DNA from: Parenemella sanctibonifatiensis
GTDB lineage: Bacteria; Actinomycetota; Actinomycetes; Propionibacteriales; Propionibacteriaceae
Length of the DNA: 64,000 bases
Assembly: GCF_002250565.1 (NCBI RefSeq)
Contig: NZ_NMVJ01000007.1
Location: forward strand, 124,001 to 188,000
Reading direction: 5' to 3'
Position 1 is the first letter of the stretch; every line of letters begins with the position of its first letter. This document shows positions 1 to 8,057 of this stretch, in pieces. Made by a program: the position numbers and the translations under genes. The notes beneath the pieces are model-generated. The model ran no database searches, was not told the DNA's origin, and worked only from the letters and a program-made list of their open reading frames with translations.

Positions 1-397
1 CCTCGTCCTCCTGCATGCCGAAGCCCAAGATGTAGGACCGCTCGGGCTTCCCGGGCGCGTTGGCCGTCAACTTGAGAGAGAACCGTCCGCGATGACGGCC
101 GATCCGGGCCATCATGAAGTTGCTGCCCGCCAGCGGATAGATCGCGGTCCCGCGGAGGGGTTGGGTGATGCGCAGTTCGGTGTCCGTCACCTCAAACTTC
201 GACACCATGTCCCACAGCGTCCACCTCCCGATCAACCCTCCCACCACGAGGCCGGCCACCAGCCCGATCACCCCTCCGACGATCCCGGTCCCGATGGCCT
301 GCCCCAGTTGGGTCCCGAACCCCCGATCGCCACCGCGGCAGTTGCGCCAGCATGATGACCGCGTAAGGCTTGTGACGGGAAAAGGGAGGCATGCCAT
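1..397 (-). CDS. Membrane protein, 3' end beyond the window
   Basis: Partial gene of unknown function reading leftwards off the window edge. Translating the reverse strand from the ATG at 397 gives a glycine/valine-rich hydrophobic stretch (about residues 33-52, beginning GQAIGTGIVGG) followed by a soluble-looking segment with KFEVTDTELRITQPLRG and GRFSLKLTANAPGKPERSY. This looks like one membrane anchor plus a beta-rich domain. The other two reverse frames are either stop-containing or low-complexity. The first roughly 25 residues, rich in Cys and Arg, look poor, so the true start may lie downstream. No family is recognised. Confidence 0.6.
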   Translation of the reverse strand, partial: MACLPFPVTSLTRSSCWRNCRGGDRGFGTQLGQAIGTGIVGGVIGLVAGLVVGGLIGRWTLWDMVSKFEVTDTELRITQPLRGTAIYPLAGSNFMMARIGRHRGRFSLKLTANAPGKPERSYILGFGMQEDE

Positions 398-540
398 AAG
401 CATGCAGCGTCACCGGTGACCACTAGTTATTGGCCGCCGCTCAACCGCGCGATCCGCACCACTCGGCGCTTCCCCCAACCCACCCCTTCCTCCATCCCAC
501 CATCAGGTGGCATGCTGGGCGCAACCAACGAGGGGGACCC

Positions 541-984
541 ATGATCAGCAGACGAGCAGCCGTGATCGGACTGGCATCCGGAGCCGCCATAGCCCTCAGT
601 GGCTGTCGCGTCGGCGCCGCCGACATCACCATGGCCGTCGGCGAGGCAGCCCGCGCCGTGCCCGGGGTCAGCTCCGCCGGATTCAGCCAGGCGCTCAGCA
701 TCACGTTCCGCACCGAACTGAACGGCAGCATCAGCCTGGCCACCGAGGACCGCGCCGCCGGCGTAGGCATCTTCGACGAGGCGATGCGCGCGGTCATCAC
801 CACCATCCACTCCGAGCTCCCCGACGAATCCGGCAAGGCCCTGCTCATCGGCGGCATCACCGGTGGCATCGAGCGACGGGCCAACCCACTCACCCTGCTC
901 GACCTGTTGCCCGAACAGTCCGGCACCACCGACGTCTCCGGGGTGACCGCCGGCAGCCTGTACGCCAGGTACGGCATCCAATGA
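541..984 (+). CDS. Secreted lipoprotein of unknown function
   Basis: 147-residue product with a classic lipoprotein signal: MISRRA, a hydrophobic stretch, then the lipobox ALSGC with Cys at about residue 21. It is therefore expected to be exported and lipid-anchored to the outer face of the cytoplasmic membrane. The mature part has no family I recognise; it contains ISLATEDRAAGVGIFDEAMR and a Gly-rich GGITGGIE segment. The start is set by the GAGGGGG Shine-Dalgarno just upstream of the ATG at 541; in-frame upstream sequence has no signal peptide. The next gene, on the same strand, is a broken antitoxin. Confidence 0.7.
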   Translation: MISRRAAVIGLASGAAIALSGCRVGAADITMAVGEAARAVPGVSSAGFSQALSITFRTELNGSISLATEDRAAGVGIFDEAMRAVITTIHSELPDESGKALLIGGITGGIERRANPLTLLDLLPEQSGTTDVSGVTAGSLYARYGIQ

Positions 985-1025
985 CCGGCCACCCAGCGGG
1001 TCGGCCACAGCGTGGACGTGGAGTC

Positions 1026-1258
1026 ATGCCAGCGACGATTTCGTTCCGCCCTGACGACGAAACCACCCGCGCGCTCAACACACTCACGGCCGACGGCACG
1101 ACGATCTCGACCGCGGTCCGAACCGCCATTGTCGAGGCCGCAGCCCGGCACGCGAAACAGCGCCTCCGCGCAGAGGCCAAGGCTTCGCCGCCGACCCCGA
1201 CGATCGTGCCGAGGCAGCGCAGGTCCTGCACGACTTGGAGTCGCTACGCACCTGGTGA
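1026..1258 (+). pseudogene. Frameshifted RHH-type antitoxin
   Basis: The frame from ATG 1026 reads MPATISFRPDDETTRALNTL and on through RAEAK, typical of short ribbon-helix-helix antitoxins. After about 1180 the sensible continuation (FAADPDDRAEAAQVLHDLES, then LRTW and TGA at 1256-1258) sits in another frame. The span is 233 nt, one base short of 78 codons, so a single base appears lost near 1180-1183 (AAG-GC in place of, for example, AAG-CGC). No toxin gene follows; the next gene is the opposite-strand HxlR regulator. This could be a true orphan relic or a sequencing error. Confidence 0.65.
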
Positions 1259-1317
1259 CAGCCGTCCTGAGCCCACACCCAACGGCCACCACCCAACAAC
1301 CGAGCTGAACCGCCGGC

Positions 1318-1965
1318 TCACCCCGCGAAGGCAGCGACCAGCCGGCGTACCTCATCGCCGTGCACGCGGAGCTCTTCCACCGGCACGCCCTCATAGAGGA
1401 CACCGGCCAGCGTGGAGGAATCACCCTCGAGCACCTCGGCCCCGGGCGCCTGGCCGCGGGTGATCTGCAGCCTCTGCTCCCACAGCAGGCGATAGGTGTA
1501 CGCCGGCGCGCCCGGCTCGCGGTCATCGCGCAGCCGCAGCTCGAGCTCCAGCGGCTGCTCGGGCCCATGCTCCGGCGCCATCGTCATCATCGACTGCACC
1601 ATCGCGTCCGGGGTCAACCCACAGCCGTCGACCGCGCGAGTCGGCGAGGCCTGCGCCCAGCGGCCGAGCGCCTCGAAGATCGGCGCCAACTCCCTGGCCC
1701 AGGCACTCGCCTCGTACGCCGTCGCCCGAGCCGGCGCCGGCAGCTCCACGCGTTCCACCAGGCCGGCAGACTCGAGGTCGCGCAGCCGAGTCGTCAGGGT
1801 GGCCGGGGTGATGCCGCGTACGCCCTCGGCCAGCTCACTGAAGCGCTTCGGCGCCAACATCAGCTCGCGCACGATCGGGTAGGTCCAGCGATCCCCGAGC
1901 AGCTCCATCGCGTGGGCGGTCGCGCAGGCATCGCCGTGATCGGCGTAGGAACGCTTGATGGGCAT
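1318..1965 (-). CDS. HxlR-family winged-helix regulator with C-terminal SCP2-like domain
   Basis: 215-residue transcription factor. Residues 10-100 carry the HxlR DNA-binding core (CATAHAMELLGDRWTYPIVR, then RFSELAEGVRGITPATLTTR and LVERVEL), including the conserved Cys near the N-terminus. The remaining ~110 residues resemble the C-terminal extension found in larger HxlR proteins, possibly a sterol-carrier-like ligand domain. It is divergent from the DUF899/hydrolase pair with an 82-nt spacer containing repeated AACATAG motifs, so it probably represses or activates that pair and itself. The ligand is unknown. Confidence 0.85.
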   Translation of the reverse strand: MPIKRSYADHGDACATAHAMELLGDRWTYPIVRELMLAPKRFSELAEGVRGITPATLTTRLRDLESAGLVERVELPAPARATAYEASAWARELAPIFEALGRWAQASPTRAVDGCGLTPDAMVQSMMTMAPEHGPEQPLELELRLRDDREPGAPAYTYRLLWEQRLQITRGQAPGAEVLEGDSSTLAGVLYEGVPVEELRVHGDEVRRLVAAFAG

Positions 1966-1989
1966 GGCACCAATCCTGCCACATCGAAT

Positions 1990-2049
1990 ATGAACAACAT
2001 AGCGACACCTCTCGACAAGCGAGCTGTCACTCTGTTAAACATAGTTCAT
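1990..2049. promoter_or_regulatory. Candidate HxlR operator between divergent genes
   Basis: AT-richer spacer between the HxlR regulator and the DUF899 gene. AACATAG occurs twice in direct orientation (1996-2002 and 2038-2044). ATGAAC at 1990-1995 is inverted as GTTCAT at 2044-2049, overlapping the ATG at 2048. This arrangement suits a dimeric winged-helix regulator controlling both promoters. The assignment is inferred from motif symmetry and position only. Confidence 0.4.
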
Positions 2050-2569
2050 GTCCATCACGAGCCCCGTCGTTGACCGCTCCACCTGGGAACGGGCCCAGGC
2101 CGACCACCTCGTCCACGAAAAGGCGCACACCCGCGCCGGCGACGCGCTGGCCGCGGCCCGGCGCCGACTGCCGCTGACCGCCGTCGACCCGGTGAGCCTG
2201 CCGGGGGCCGACGGCCTCACCACGCTGGCCGACATCTTCGAGGGCCGCAGCCAGCTGCTGGCGTACACCTTCATGTGGCACCAGGGCCGGCCCACCGCCG
2301 AGCAGTGCGAGGGCTGCACCTTCTCCATCAGCCAGATCTCCGAGGGCACCCGCGCCTATCTCGCCGAGCGCGACACCACGTTTGCGGTCTTCTCCGAGGG
2401 ACCGTGGGCCGAGATCTCTGCCTATCGCGACTTCATGGGCTGGTCGATGCCGTGGTACTCGACCGCCGACGCACAGGACAATCCCGCCGTCGACGGCGGC
2501 GGCTGGCTGCGCTCCTACGTACGCCACGGTGACGACGTCTACCTCGCCAACCAGAGGAGAACACCATGA
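2048..2569 (+). CDS. DUF899-family thioredoxin-like protein, short C-terminus
   Basis: 173-residue product resembling the DUF899 family (predicted thioredoxin-fold proteins): HEKAHTRAGDALAAARRRLP near residue 25, then LADIFEGRSQLLAYTFMW and the paired cysteines of CEGC near residue 85. Family members usually run some 40-60 residues further, past a conserved YGRQE-type tail. Here the protein stops just after DDVYLANQRRTP, and its TGA overlaps the next ATG (ATGA at 2566-2569). The overlap implies translational coupling to the hydrolase. The short tail may be a deletion or a lineage feature. Confidence 0.75.
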   Translation: MSITSPVVDRSTWERAQADHLVHEKAHTRAGDALAAARRRLPLTAVDPVSLPGADGLTTLADIFEGRSQLLAYTFMWHQGRPTAEQCEGCTFSISQISEGTRAYLAERDTTFAVFSEGPWAEISAYRDFMGWSMPWYSTADAQDNPAVDGGGWLRSYVRHGDDVYLANQRRTP

Positions 2570-3366
2570 CCACCAACCAGACCGCCCAGACATCCGGCCC
2601 GAGCACATCAGGCACGACGACCTCGGCTGACGGCACCGAACTCGCCTGGTCCCGCGCCGGCAGCGGCCCCGACCTGCTGATCGTCGACTGCGTCGGCGTC
2701 GACCGCACCACCACCCCGCAGCCCGGCCTGCCCGCCGCGCTCGCCGAACACTTCACCGTGTGGACCTTCGACCGGCGCGGCAAGGGTGACAGCGGCAACA
2801 CCACCCCGTACGCCGTGGAGCGCGAGTTCGAGGACATCACCGCGATGATCGACCTCGCCGAGGGCCGGCCCGTCATCGGCTACGGCTTCTCCTCCGGCGC
2901 GACGCTGCTGCTGCTCGCGGCGAGTGCCGGCGTACGTCTGGACCGACTCACGCTGCTGGAGCCGCCCCTGATGCCGGCCGATCCCGAGTATGCCGGCCGC
3001 GCCGAGGCGCAGCGGCTCCTCGACACCGACCTCGCAGAGGCGCATCGCTGGTTCAACAAGACGGTGGTGGGGATCCCGGACGAGGTGATGGAGCAGCTGA
3101 CGCCGCCCAGCGAGCGGGACCTGGCCAATGCCCGCTCCATGGTCCACGAGCTGACCTTCCTGCCCCGGACGCTGGCCGAACGCTTCGCCGACCTGACCAC
3201 GCCGACCCTGATCATGGCGTCGGAGGCAACCGACCCCGGCATGCTCGCGGACTGCAAGGCCTTCCCCGAGACTGTGGCGGCGGCGACCACCGCCGTGCTG
3301 CCGGGCGAATGGCACGGGGTCGACGACCAGACCCTCACTCAGGCGATCCGCGAGTTCGCCGGCTGA
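2566..3366 (+). CDS. Alpha/beta-fold hydrolase
   Basis: 266-residue cytoplasmic alpha/beta hydrolase. Visible landmarks are the early strand DLLIVDCVG, the FDRRGKGDSG turn typical of this fold at about residue 70, the nucleophile elbow GYGFSSGA (Ser at about residue 108) and a C-terminal GEWHGVDD whose His would complete the triad. The substrate cannot be told. It is translationally coupled to the DUF899 gene and lies under the divergent HxlR regulator, suggesting a small inducible detoxification unit. Confidence 0.8.
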   Translation: MTTNQTAQTSGPSTSGTTTSADGTELAWSRAGSGPDLLIVDCVGVDRTTTPQPGLPAALAEHFTVWTFDRRGKGDSGNTTPYAVEREFEDITAMIDLAEGRPVIGYGFSSGATLLLLAASAGVRLDRLTLLEPPLMPADPEYAGRAEAQRLLDTDLAEAHRWFNKTVVGIPDEVMEQLTPPSERDLANARSMVHELTFLPRTLAERFADLTTPTLIMASEATDPGMLADCKAFPETVAAATTAVLPGEWHGVDDQTLTQAIREFAG

Positions 3367-3468
3367 GATGGTCGTCAGCTGCCCCTCAACGCCCGAGGTC
3401 TGCGCTGTTAAGGCCCAAACCAGCGTTGAGCGGCCACCGAGCGTCCGGCGCGGGCGGTATGACTCCCC

Positions 3469-3474
3469 TATACT
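3469..3474 (+). promoter_or_regulatory. -10 element of the riboswitch-mntP transcript
   Basis: TATACT at 3469-3474 stands a few bases before the first conserved riboswitch bases (AAGGGGAGTAGC from 3483). It is a good -10 match in an otherwise GC-rich spacer. No convincing -35 hexamer is visible 16-18 bases upstream. Confidence 0.45.
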
Positions 3475-3479
3475 CGGCG

Positions 3480-3656
3480 GCGAAGGGGAGTAGCTCCCAC
3501 ATTCGGTCCTTCGGGGCCGGGAGGTGCGTCGACACACTGGCAGGCCCGCCTGCCCGGCGTACCGCTCCGCACGACCACAGGCCAATCGACCTGACGGTCA
3601 CGCGCGCGGAGTGAGCGAGACCTTCGGCTGTGTTTCCCATGGCCGAAGTCTCGCCA
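3480..3656 (+). ncRNA. yybP-ykoY (manganese-sensing) riboswitch
   Basis: The leader of mntP carries the signature of the yybP-ykoY Mn2+ aptamer: GAAGGGGAGTAGCTC near 3482-3496, a long variable insert, then GCGAGACCTTCGGC (3615-3628), which can pair with GCCGAAGTCTCGC (3642-3654). This family binds Mn2+ and commonly controls manganese exporters, which fits mntP starting 30 nt downstream. The final hairpin near the start codon suggests control at translation initiation or by termination; there is no clear U-tract, so I favour translational control. The start base is approximate. Confidence 0.85.
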
Positions 3657-3685
3657 CGTGACTTCGGCGCGAAAGGTTCCACCTC

Positions 3686-4258
3686 ATGTCGCTGTGGTCC
3701 GTCCTGCTCATCGGTGTCGGCGTCTCCGCCGACGCCTTCGCCGCTGCCATCGCCAGCGGCCTCAAGATGCGCCGCCTGCACCACGGGCACGCCCTGCTGA
3801 TCGCAGTGGTCTTCGGCCTGTTCCAGGCCGTGATGCCGCTGCTGGGCTGGCTGCTCGCCTTCAACTTCTCGACCTGGTTGCAGCCGGTCGACCACTGGAT
3901 CGCCTTCAGCCTGCTGACGTTGCTCGGCGGCAAGATGATCTGGGACGTTCTGTTCGGCCACGACGACGAGGACGACGCGGCCGACACCGGCCTGGGCTTC
4001 CGGCGGCTGATGCTGCTCGGCATCGCGACCAGCATCGACGCGGCCGCGGTCGGCGTCTCGATGGCGATGCTGGAGGTCAACATCGTGCCGGTCATCCTCA
4101 TCATCGGCCTCACCACGATGGTGCTGTCGTACGCCGGCGTCCTGGTCGGCTACAAGCTCGGCTGCAAGTGGCGCAAGCCCGCCGAACTCATCGGCGGCAT
4201 CGTGCTGATCGGCATCGGCGCACGAATCCTGCTCGAACACCTCGGCGTACTGGCCTGA
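3686..4258 (+). CDS. mntP: Manganese efflux pump MntP
   Basis: 190-residue integral membrane protein exporting Mn2+ from the cytoplasm. It has about six membrane segments in two halves, each with the family's acidic motif: GVSADAFAAA at about residue 12 and GIATSIDAAAVG at about residue 114. The length matches MntP. The start ATG at 3686 lies just behind the riboswitch with AAAGG upstream. Regulation by intracellular Mn2+ through the leader is expected. A family-B palindromic repeat follows the stop codon. Confidence 0.93.
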   Translation: MSLWSVLLIGVGVSADAFAAAIASGLKMRRLHHGHALLIAVVFGLFQAVMPLLGWLLAFNFSTWLQPVDHWIAFSLLTLLGGKMIWDVLFGHDDEDDAADTGLGFRRLMLLGIATSIDAAAVGVSMAMLEVNIVPVILIIGLTTMVLSYAGVLVGYKLGCKWRKPAELIGGIVLIGIGARILLEHLGVLA

Positions 4259-4278
4259 AGGCTGTGCACACCTGAAAC

Positions 4279-4358
4279 CTGTGCAGATTCGTCAACTCGA
4301 TTGCTGGATCAGGCGCCCCGGCGGCCGGAAGGCCGATCGAGTTGACGAAAATGCACAG
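4279..4358. repeat. Palindromic repeat family B, copy 1
   Basis: Imperfect inverted repeat between mntP and the next gene. The left arm 4279-4301 (containing TTCGTCAACTCGAT) pairs with the right arm 4336-4358 (ATCGAGTTGACGAA), differing at two positions out of 23. The spacer of about 34 nt contains a second small stem (CCGGCGGCCGG). It may end mntP transcription. Related copies are at 51672-51747 and, degraded, at 37117-37182. Confidence 0.75.
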
Positions 4359-4391
4359 CCAGCCGGCATCGCACCCGGCTAGGATCCCGCC

Positions 4392-5159
4392 ATGTACAAA
4401 TATGGCACCGGATCGGCACCGCTGCCGGACGCGCCGGTGGCGTGGGTCGCACCGATCATCAAGCGGTGGTTCACCGAGAAGCGGTTTCGGGCGTACGACC
4501 TGATCGGGGTGTGGCCGAGCGCAGAATCCGTCGTCATAGTGGTCCGAGAGCAACGCACCGACGAGCTGTGGGCATGGCGGCCGACGCGTGATTCGGACCT
4601 TGATCGCGACCCGGTGCAGGTCGGGGACCCTGTCGATCCGGCCCTGGGCGCGCCGTGGGATCGGGTGCCCGACCGGGACGAACCCCCACGTCACGGCTTC
4701 TGGCCTGACGCGTTCGACGAGCCGATGCTCCCCCGGTTAGAAGAGGACACGTATCGCAGCGCGAGTTGGGCGGAGACGACCCTGTCGCACCTCTACCGAC
4801 TCACCCGGAACAGGTCGATCGATCCACACCCGGTGCTGGCGGGATTCGTCGAACACAGCGGCGAGGCGTGGCTGATGCTGGGCGTCGACCCCACCGACGG
4901 ACCGTTCGACGACCACGAGGCCTGGCAGGGCATCGCGCTCGTGGTCCCCTCCCACGGTAATTTTGGGGACCCCTGGCACGGGGACTACGCGGATGGGGCG
5001 CTGAGCAATCTCTACGGCTGTGCAGCCGACCTCGTAGCAAGCAGCATCGCGAGACAACGTGACGAATGCCCCGAGATCAGCCGATGCTGGTTCATGAGTT
5101 CACGTACTCCAGAGCGAATCGCCTGGTGTGAGGCCGTTGTCGGGGCGCTCGCCCGCTGA
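4392..5159 (+). CDS. Hypothetical protein
   Basis: 255-residue protein that I do not recognise. It begins MYKYGTGSAPLPDAPVAWVA, is rich in Trp, Asp and Pro, has no signal peptide or membrane segment, and contains SHGNFGDPWHGDYADGAL near residue 190. Codon composition is like the surroundings. It stands alone, downstream of a palindromic repeat and convergent with a membrane protein gene, so the context gives no clue to its role. Confidence 0.7.
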   Translation: MYKYGTGSAPLPDAPVAWVAPIIKRWFTEKRFRAYDLIGVWPSAESVVIVVREQRTDELWAWRPTRDSDLDRDPVQVGDPVDPALGAPWDRVPDRDEPPRHGFWPDAFDEPMLPRLEEDTYRSASWAETTLSHLYRLTRNRSIDPHPVLAGFVEHSGEAWLMLGVDPTDGPFDDHEAWQGIALVVPSHGNFGDPWHGDYADGALSNLYGCAADLVASSIARQRDECPEISRCWFMSSRTPERIAWCEAVVGALAR

Positions 5160-5170
5160 GTCCAGCCGGT

Positions 5171-5629
5171 TCAGAGCGGGCTGGCGTAACCGAGGTACTT
5201 CCACCACGTCACGTCGAAGGCGACCGGCGGCTCGTCATCGGCGTGAAGGATGCAGGTGAGGTCGCCGGTCGAGGTGAGCTCAGACGAGAAGTGATAACTC
5301 CACGCGTCCGGGAAGGTGGGCTGCCCCAAGGCTTGCCTGCCGGCGCCTTCGCACCCGCGAAGGGTCTTGGTGGCGACCGGGATCATCACGAACAGCAGGA
5401 GGACGGTCAGCAGCGAAGCCACCAGCGCCGCGCCCCGGCGGGTCACGATGGTCGCCGCGACGCTCAGCCCCACCAGCAACACCACCTCAATCACCAGCGG
5501 CGGGAAGTAGCCGATGAGCGGCGCCTCCACCAAGGCCAGCACCAGCTGGATCCAGAAGACGGCCCAGCCCGCGAGCGCCGCCCTCGGCAGCCACCGCCGC
5601 ACGACCCCGTCGCTCCGATCAATCCCCAT
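5171..5629 (-). CDS. Small membrane protein
   Basis: 152-residue product with three or so predicted membrane helices in residues 13-95 (AALAGWAVFWIQLVLALVEA, FPPLVIEVVLLVGLSVAATI, ALVASLLTVLLLFVMIPVAT). These are followed by an extracytoplasmic-looking C-terminal ~60 residues with two cysteines (Cys in RGCEG and DLTCIL). No family is recognised. It is convergent with the preceding hypothetical gene. Confidence 0.7.
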   Translation of the reverse strand: MGIDRSDGVVRRWLPRAALAGWAVFWIQLVLALVEAPLIGYFPPLVIEVVLLVGLSVAATIVTRRGAALVASLLTVLLLFVMIPVATKTLRGCEGAGRQALGQPTFPDAWSYHFSSELTSTGDLTCILHADDEPPVAFDVTWWKYLGYASPL

Positions 5630-5673
5630 GGGTGGACTTTACCTTCAGAGCTGAGGGACGCCATCGTGACGGG

Positions 5674-5991
5674 TCAGTCGGACAGCCGGTGGACCCAGTA
5701 GCCGGGTTCGCGACGTTCGTGGGCGTAGGCGAGGATCAGGATTGCATCCGACTCAACGGCGTAGACGACTCGGTACGGGTATCCACGAACAACCTTGCTG
5801 CGGATCACGGTGCCGTCGTCAGCGGTCGTGAAGGGTGGGGCGGCATTCGGCCAGTCGGCAATTTCCTGTCGGGCTTGCCGCGCCCGTTCGATGAGCGCGA
5901 GACCAATCCCTGACTCCTGCGCCTCATACCAGCGGACGGCGGCGTCGAACTCTCCGACGGCTTCAGGATGCTCCCGCTGAGCCAGAGTCAT
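5674..5991 (-). CDS. RelE/ParE-superfamily toxin
   Basis: 105-residue toxin of the ParE type. It shows EFDAAVRWYEAQESGIG near residue 15, RQEIADWPNAAP, and the C-terminal strand pair KVVRGYPYRVVYAVESDAIL followed by LAYAHERREPGYW, all characteristic of the fold. ParE relatives poison DNA gyrase and RelE relatives cleave mRNA; the sequence does not decide between these. Its start overlaps the antitoxin stop codon (ATGA), the usual arrangement for coupled expression. Confidence 0.88.
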   Translation of the reverse strand: MTLAQREHPEAVGEFDAAVRWYEAQESGIGLALIERARQARQEIADWPNAAPPFTTADDGTVIRSKVVRGYPYRVVYAVESDAILILAYAHERREPGYWVHRLSD

Positions 5992-6224
5992 GCGGTGAGC
6001 GATGCACGCAAGCGGGCGTAGTGCTCGTCAGCATCCACCAGCTCGACGGCACCGGCTCGCACCTCGGCCAGCCGCCGGACCGCCTCGGCACGCCAAGCCG
6101 CATCGACCTCGCCCGCGTCATCCGCCTCACGGAGACTTTCAAGCAGCGCATTGGCAACAACGGCGCGCTGATCGGCGTCGAGCGCCAGAGCGTCTCGGAT
6201 CAAAGTCGCGGGGTCCGATGTCAT
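5988..6224 (-). CDS. Addiction-module antitoxin
   Basis: 78-residue protein starting MTSDPATLIRDALALDADQR, with LLESLREADDAGEVDAAW and ends in DADEHYARLRASLTA. This matches the short addiction-module components paired with ParE-like toxins: an N-terminal helical region followed by a toxin-binding tail. The ATG at 6224 is preferred because upstream in-frame sequence is unlike the family. The pair is intact and probably functional. Confidence 0.85.
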   Translation of the reverse strand: MTSDPATLIRDALALDADQRAVVANALLESLREADDAGEVDAAWRAEAVRRLAEVRAGAVELVDADEHYARLRASLTA

Positions 6225-6321
6225 GGCGGCGAGTGTACGCCCCACAGCCAGCACCGCCGCGTGACCCCGTACGCCCATTCCGACCTCTGAGCGCTTGACC
6301 CCCGCAGATAGCATGAGGCGC

Positions 6322-7344
6322 ATGAGCACCCCGCATGTCCCCTTGTCGATTCTGGATCTGGTCTCGGTGTCCGAGGGCCAGAGCATGCGCGAGGCGATCG
6401 GCTCCTCGATGGAACTCGCACAGGCGGCCGACCGGCTCGGCTATGAGCGCTACTGGTACGCCGAACACCACAACTCCGCCGCGCTGGGCTCCAGCGCCAC
6501 CGCCCTGCTGATCGACCGCGCGGCCTCGCTGACCCGCGACATCCGGGTCGGCTCGGGCGGCATCATGCTCCCCAACCACGCGCCCCTGGCGGTGGCCGAA
6601 CAGTTCGGCACGCTGGTCCAGTTCCACGGCGACCGGATCGACCTGGGCCTGGGCCGCGCGCCCGGCACCGACCCGATCACCTCCCAGCTGCTGGCCCGCA
6701 GCTCAGCCGAACCGGATGCCTTCATGGAGTCGGTGGACCAGATACAGCGGTGGACCGGCGAGCCCTCACCGCGGATGCGGGTACGCGCCGGCGTCGCCGA
6801 AGGCACCAACGTCCCGATGTGGGTGCTCGGCTCCACCGTCAACGGCGCCACCCTCGCCGGCCGGCTCGGCTTGCCCTTCTCCATCGCCTCCCACTTCGCC
6901 CCGACCCAGGTGCTGCCGGCTCTGGAGCGTTACCGAGCCGAATTCAACCCCGAGGCCGGCACCGCGCAGATCTCCGAACCGCGAGTCATGGTCGCGGCCA
7001 ACGTCGCCCTTGGCGACACCGACGAGGAAGGCCTGCGCCAGTTCACCACCCTGCAGCGGATGTTCGCCGGCGTCGTCACGGGCGAACGGCTCGCTCTGCA
7101 GCCGCCCGAGGACCCCGAGGAACTCGCAGCCCGGCTGCCCGAGGAGGTCCTGCTGCACTTGGAGACGATGCTGTCGGTCAGCGCCGTCGGATCCCCGCAG
7201 ACCGTCGTCGAACAGCTCGAGAGCCTCATCGACCAGACCGATGCCGACGAGCTGATCCTGACGGCGTACGCCTTCGACCCGGCCCACCGGGTGAAGACTC
7301 TGGAACTGCTGGCCCCAGCCTGGGGCCTGACGCCGCGCGGCTGA
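6322..7344 (+). CDS. LLM-class flavin-dependent oxidoreductase
   Basis: 340-residue bacterial-luciferase-like monooxygenase. Conserved pieces are LSILDLVSVSEGQS at the N-terminus, GYERYWYAEHHNSAALGSSA near residue 45, GSGGIMLPNHAPLAVAEQFG near residue 80 and DLGLGRAPGTDP. It most resembles the MsnO8-like subgroup. It would use FMNH2 or F420-type cofactors; the substrate is unknown. Start 6322 has GAGG six bases upstream; an ATG nine bases earlier is possible. Confidence 0.85.
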   Translation: MSTPHVPLSILDLVSVSEGQSMREAIGSSMELAQAADRLGYERYWYAEHHNSAALGSSATALLIDRAASLTRDIRVGSGGIMLPNHAPLAVAEQFGTLVQFHGDRIDLGLGRAPGTDPITSQLLARSSAEPDAFMESVDQIQRWTGEPSPRMRVRAGVAEGTNVPMWVLGSTVNGATLAGRLGLPFSIASHFAPTQVLPALERYRAEFNPEAGTAQISEPRVMVAANVALGDTDEEGLRQFTTLQRMFAGVVTGERLALQPPEDPEELAARLPEEVLLHLETMLSVSAVGSPQTVVEQLESLIDQTDADELILTAYAFDPAHRVKTLELLAPAWGLTPRG

Positions 7345-7355
7345 GCGCGTACGGC

Positions 7356-8021
7356 TCAGATCCCGGCCAGCACCGCAGCGGTGCCCGACAGTCCCAATCG
7401 GGTCGCGCCGGCCTGGATCATCGCCAACGCCGTCTCGGCATCGCGGATGCCGCCCGACGCCTTGACCCCGAGCCGGCCCCCGACCGTGGCGGCCATCAGC
7501 TCGACCGCATGCACGCTGGCGCCGCCAGCCGGATGCATCCCCGTCGAGGTCTTCACATAGTCGGCATCCGCGCGTACAGCCTGCTCGCACGCCATCACTA
7601 TCTGCTCATCGGTCAGCGCCGCCGACTCAATGATCACTTTCAGCAACACTCCCGGCGCTGCATCCCGCACCGCACGGATGTCGGCGTACACCGCGTCGGC
7701 ATCACCGGCGAGCACATTCGCCAAGTTGAGCACCATGTCGATCTCCCGTGCGCCCTGCTCAGCAGCACGCTTGGCCTCGGCCGACTTCACCTGCAGCTGA
7801 TGCGCCCCGGACGGAAACCCACACACCACCGCCAGCCGAAGCCCCTCGGGCAACTCCAGCGGCAGCATCGAGGGCGAGACGCAGACCGCGTACGCCCCCA
7901 GCTCGGCCGCCTCGGCGACCGCCGCCCGGACCTGCTCGCGGGTCGCCTCGGGCTTCAGCAGCGTGTGATCGATGATCTGCGCCACCTCAGCGCGGCTGGG
8001 CGCATTCATTGCGTCACTCAT
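7356..8021 (-). CDS. deoC: Deoxyribose-phosphate aldolase
   Basis: 221-residue DERA that splits 2-deoxyribose-5-phosphate into glyceraldehyde-3-phosphate and acetaldehyde in deoxynucleoside catabolism. It is a TIM barrel with [11 protein letters not shown] near the N-terminus, [21 protein letters not shown], the [14 protein letters not shown] strand with its conserved Lys, and [16 protein letters not shown] carrying the Schiff-base Lys. The length is normal. The start could also be the GTG at 8030. It lies 36 nt downstream of the helical-protein gene on the same strand, so it may share that transcript. Confidence 0.93.
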   Translation of the reverse strand: MSDAMNAPSRAEVAQIIDHTLLKPEATREQVRAAVAEAAELGAYAVCVSPSMLPLELPEGLRLAVVCGFPSGAHQLQVKSAEAKRAAEQGAREIDMVLNLANVLAGDADAVYADIRAVRDAAPGVLLKVIIESAALTDEQIVMACEQAVRADADYVKTSTGMHPAGGASVHAVELMAATVGGRLGVKASGGIRDAETALAMIQAGATRLGLSGTAAVLAGI

Positions 8022-8057
8022 CCGCTTCACTCATCCCGGTTCTCCCTTCGCTGGCTG

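Noticed and set aside
1012-1308. A 98-residue Arg/Pro-rich protein
   Set aside because: It is an out-of-frame reading of the broken antitoxin.
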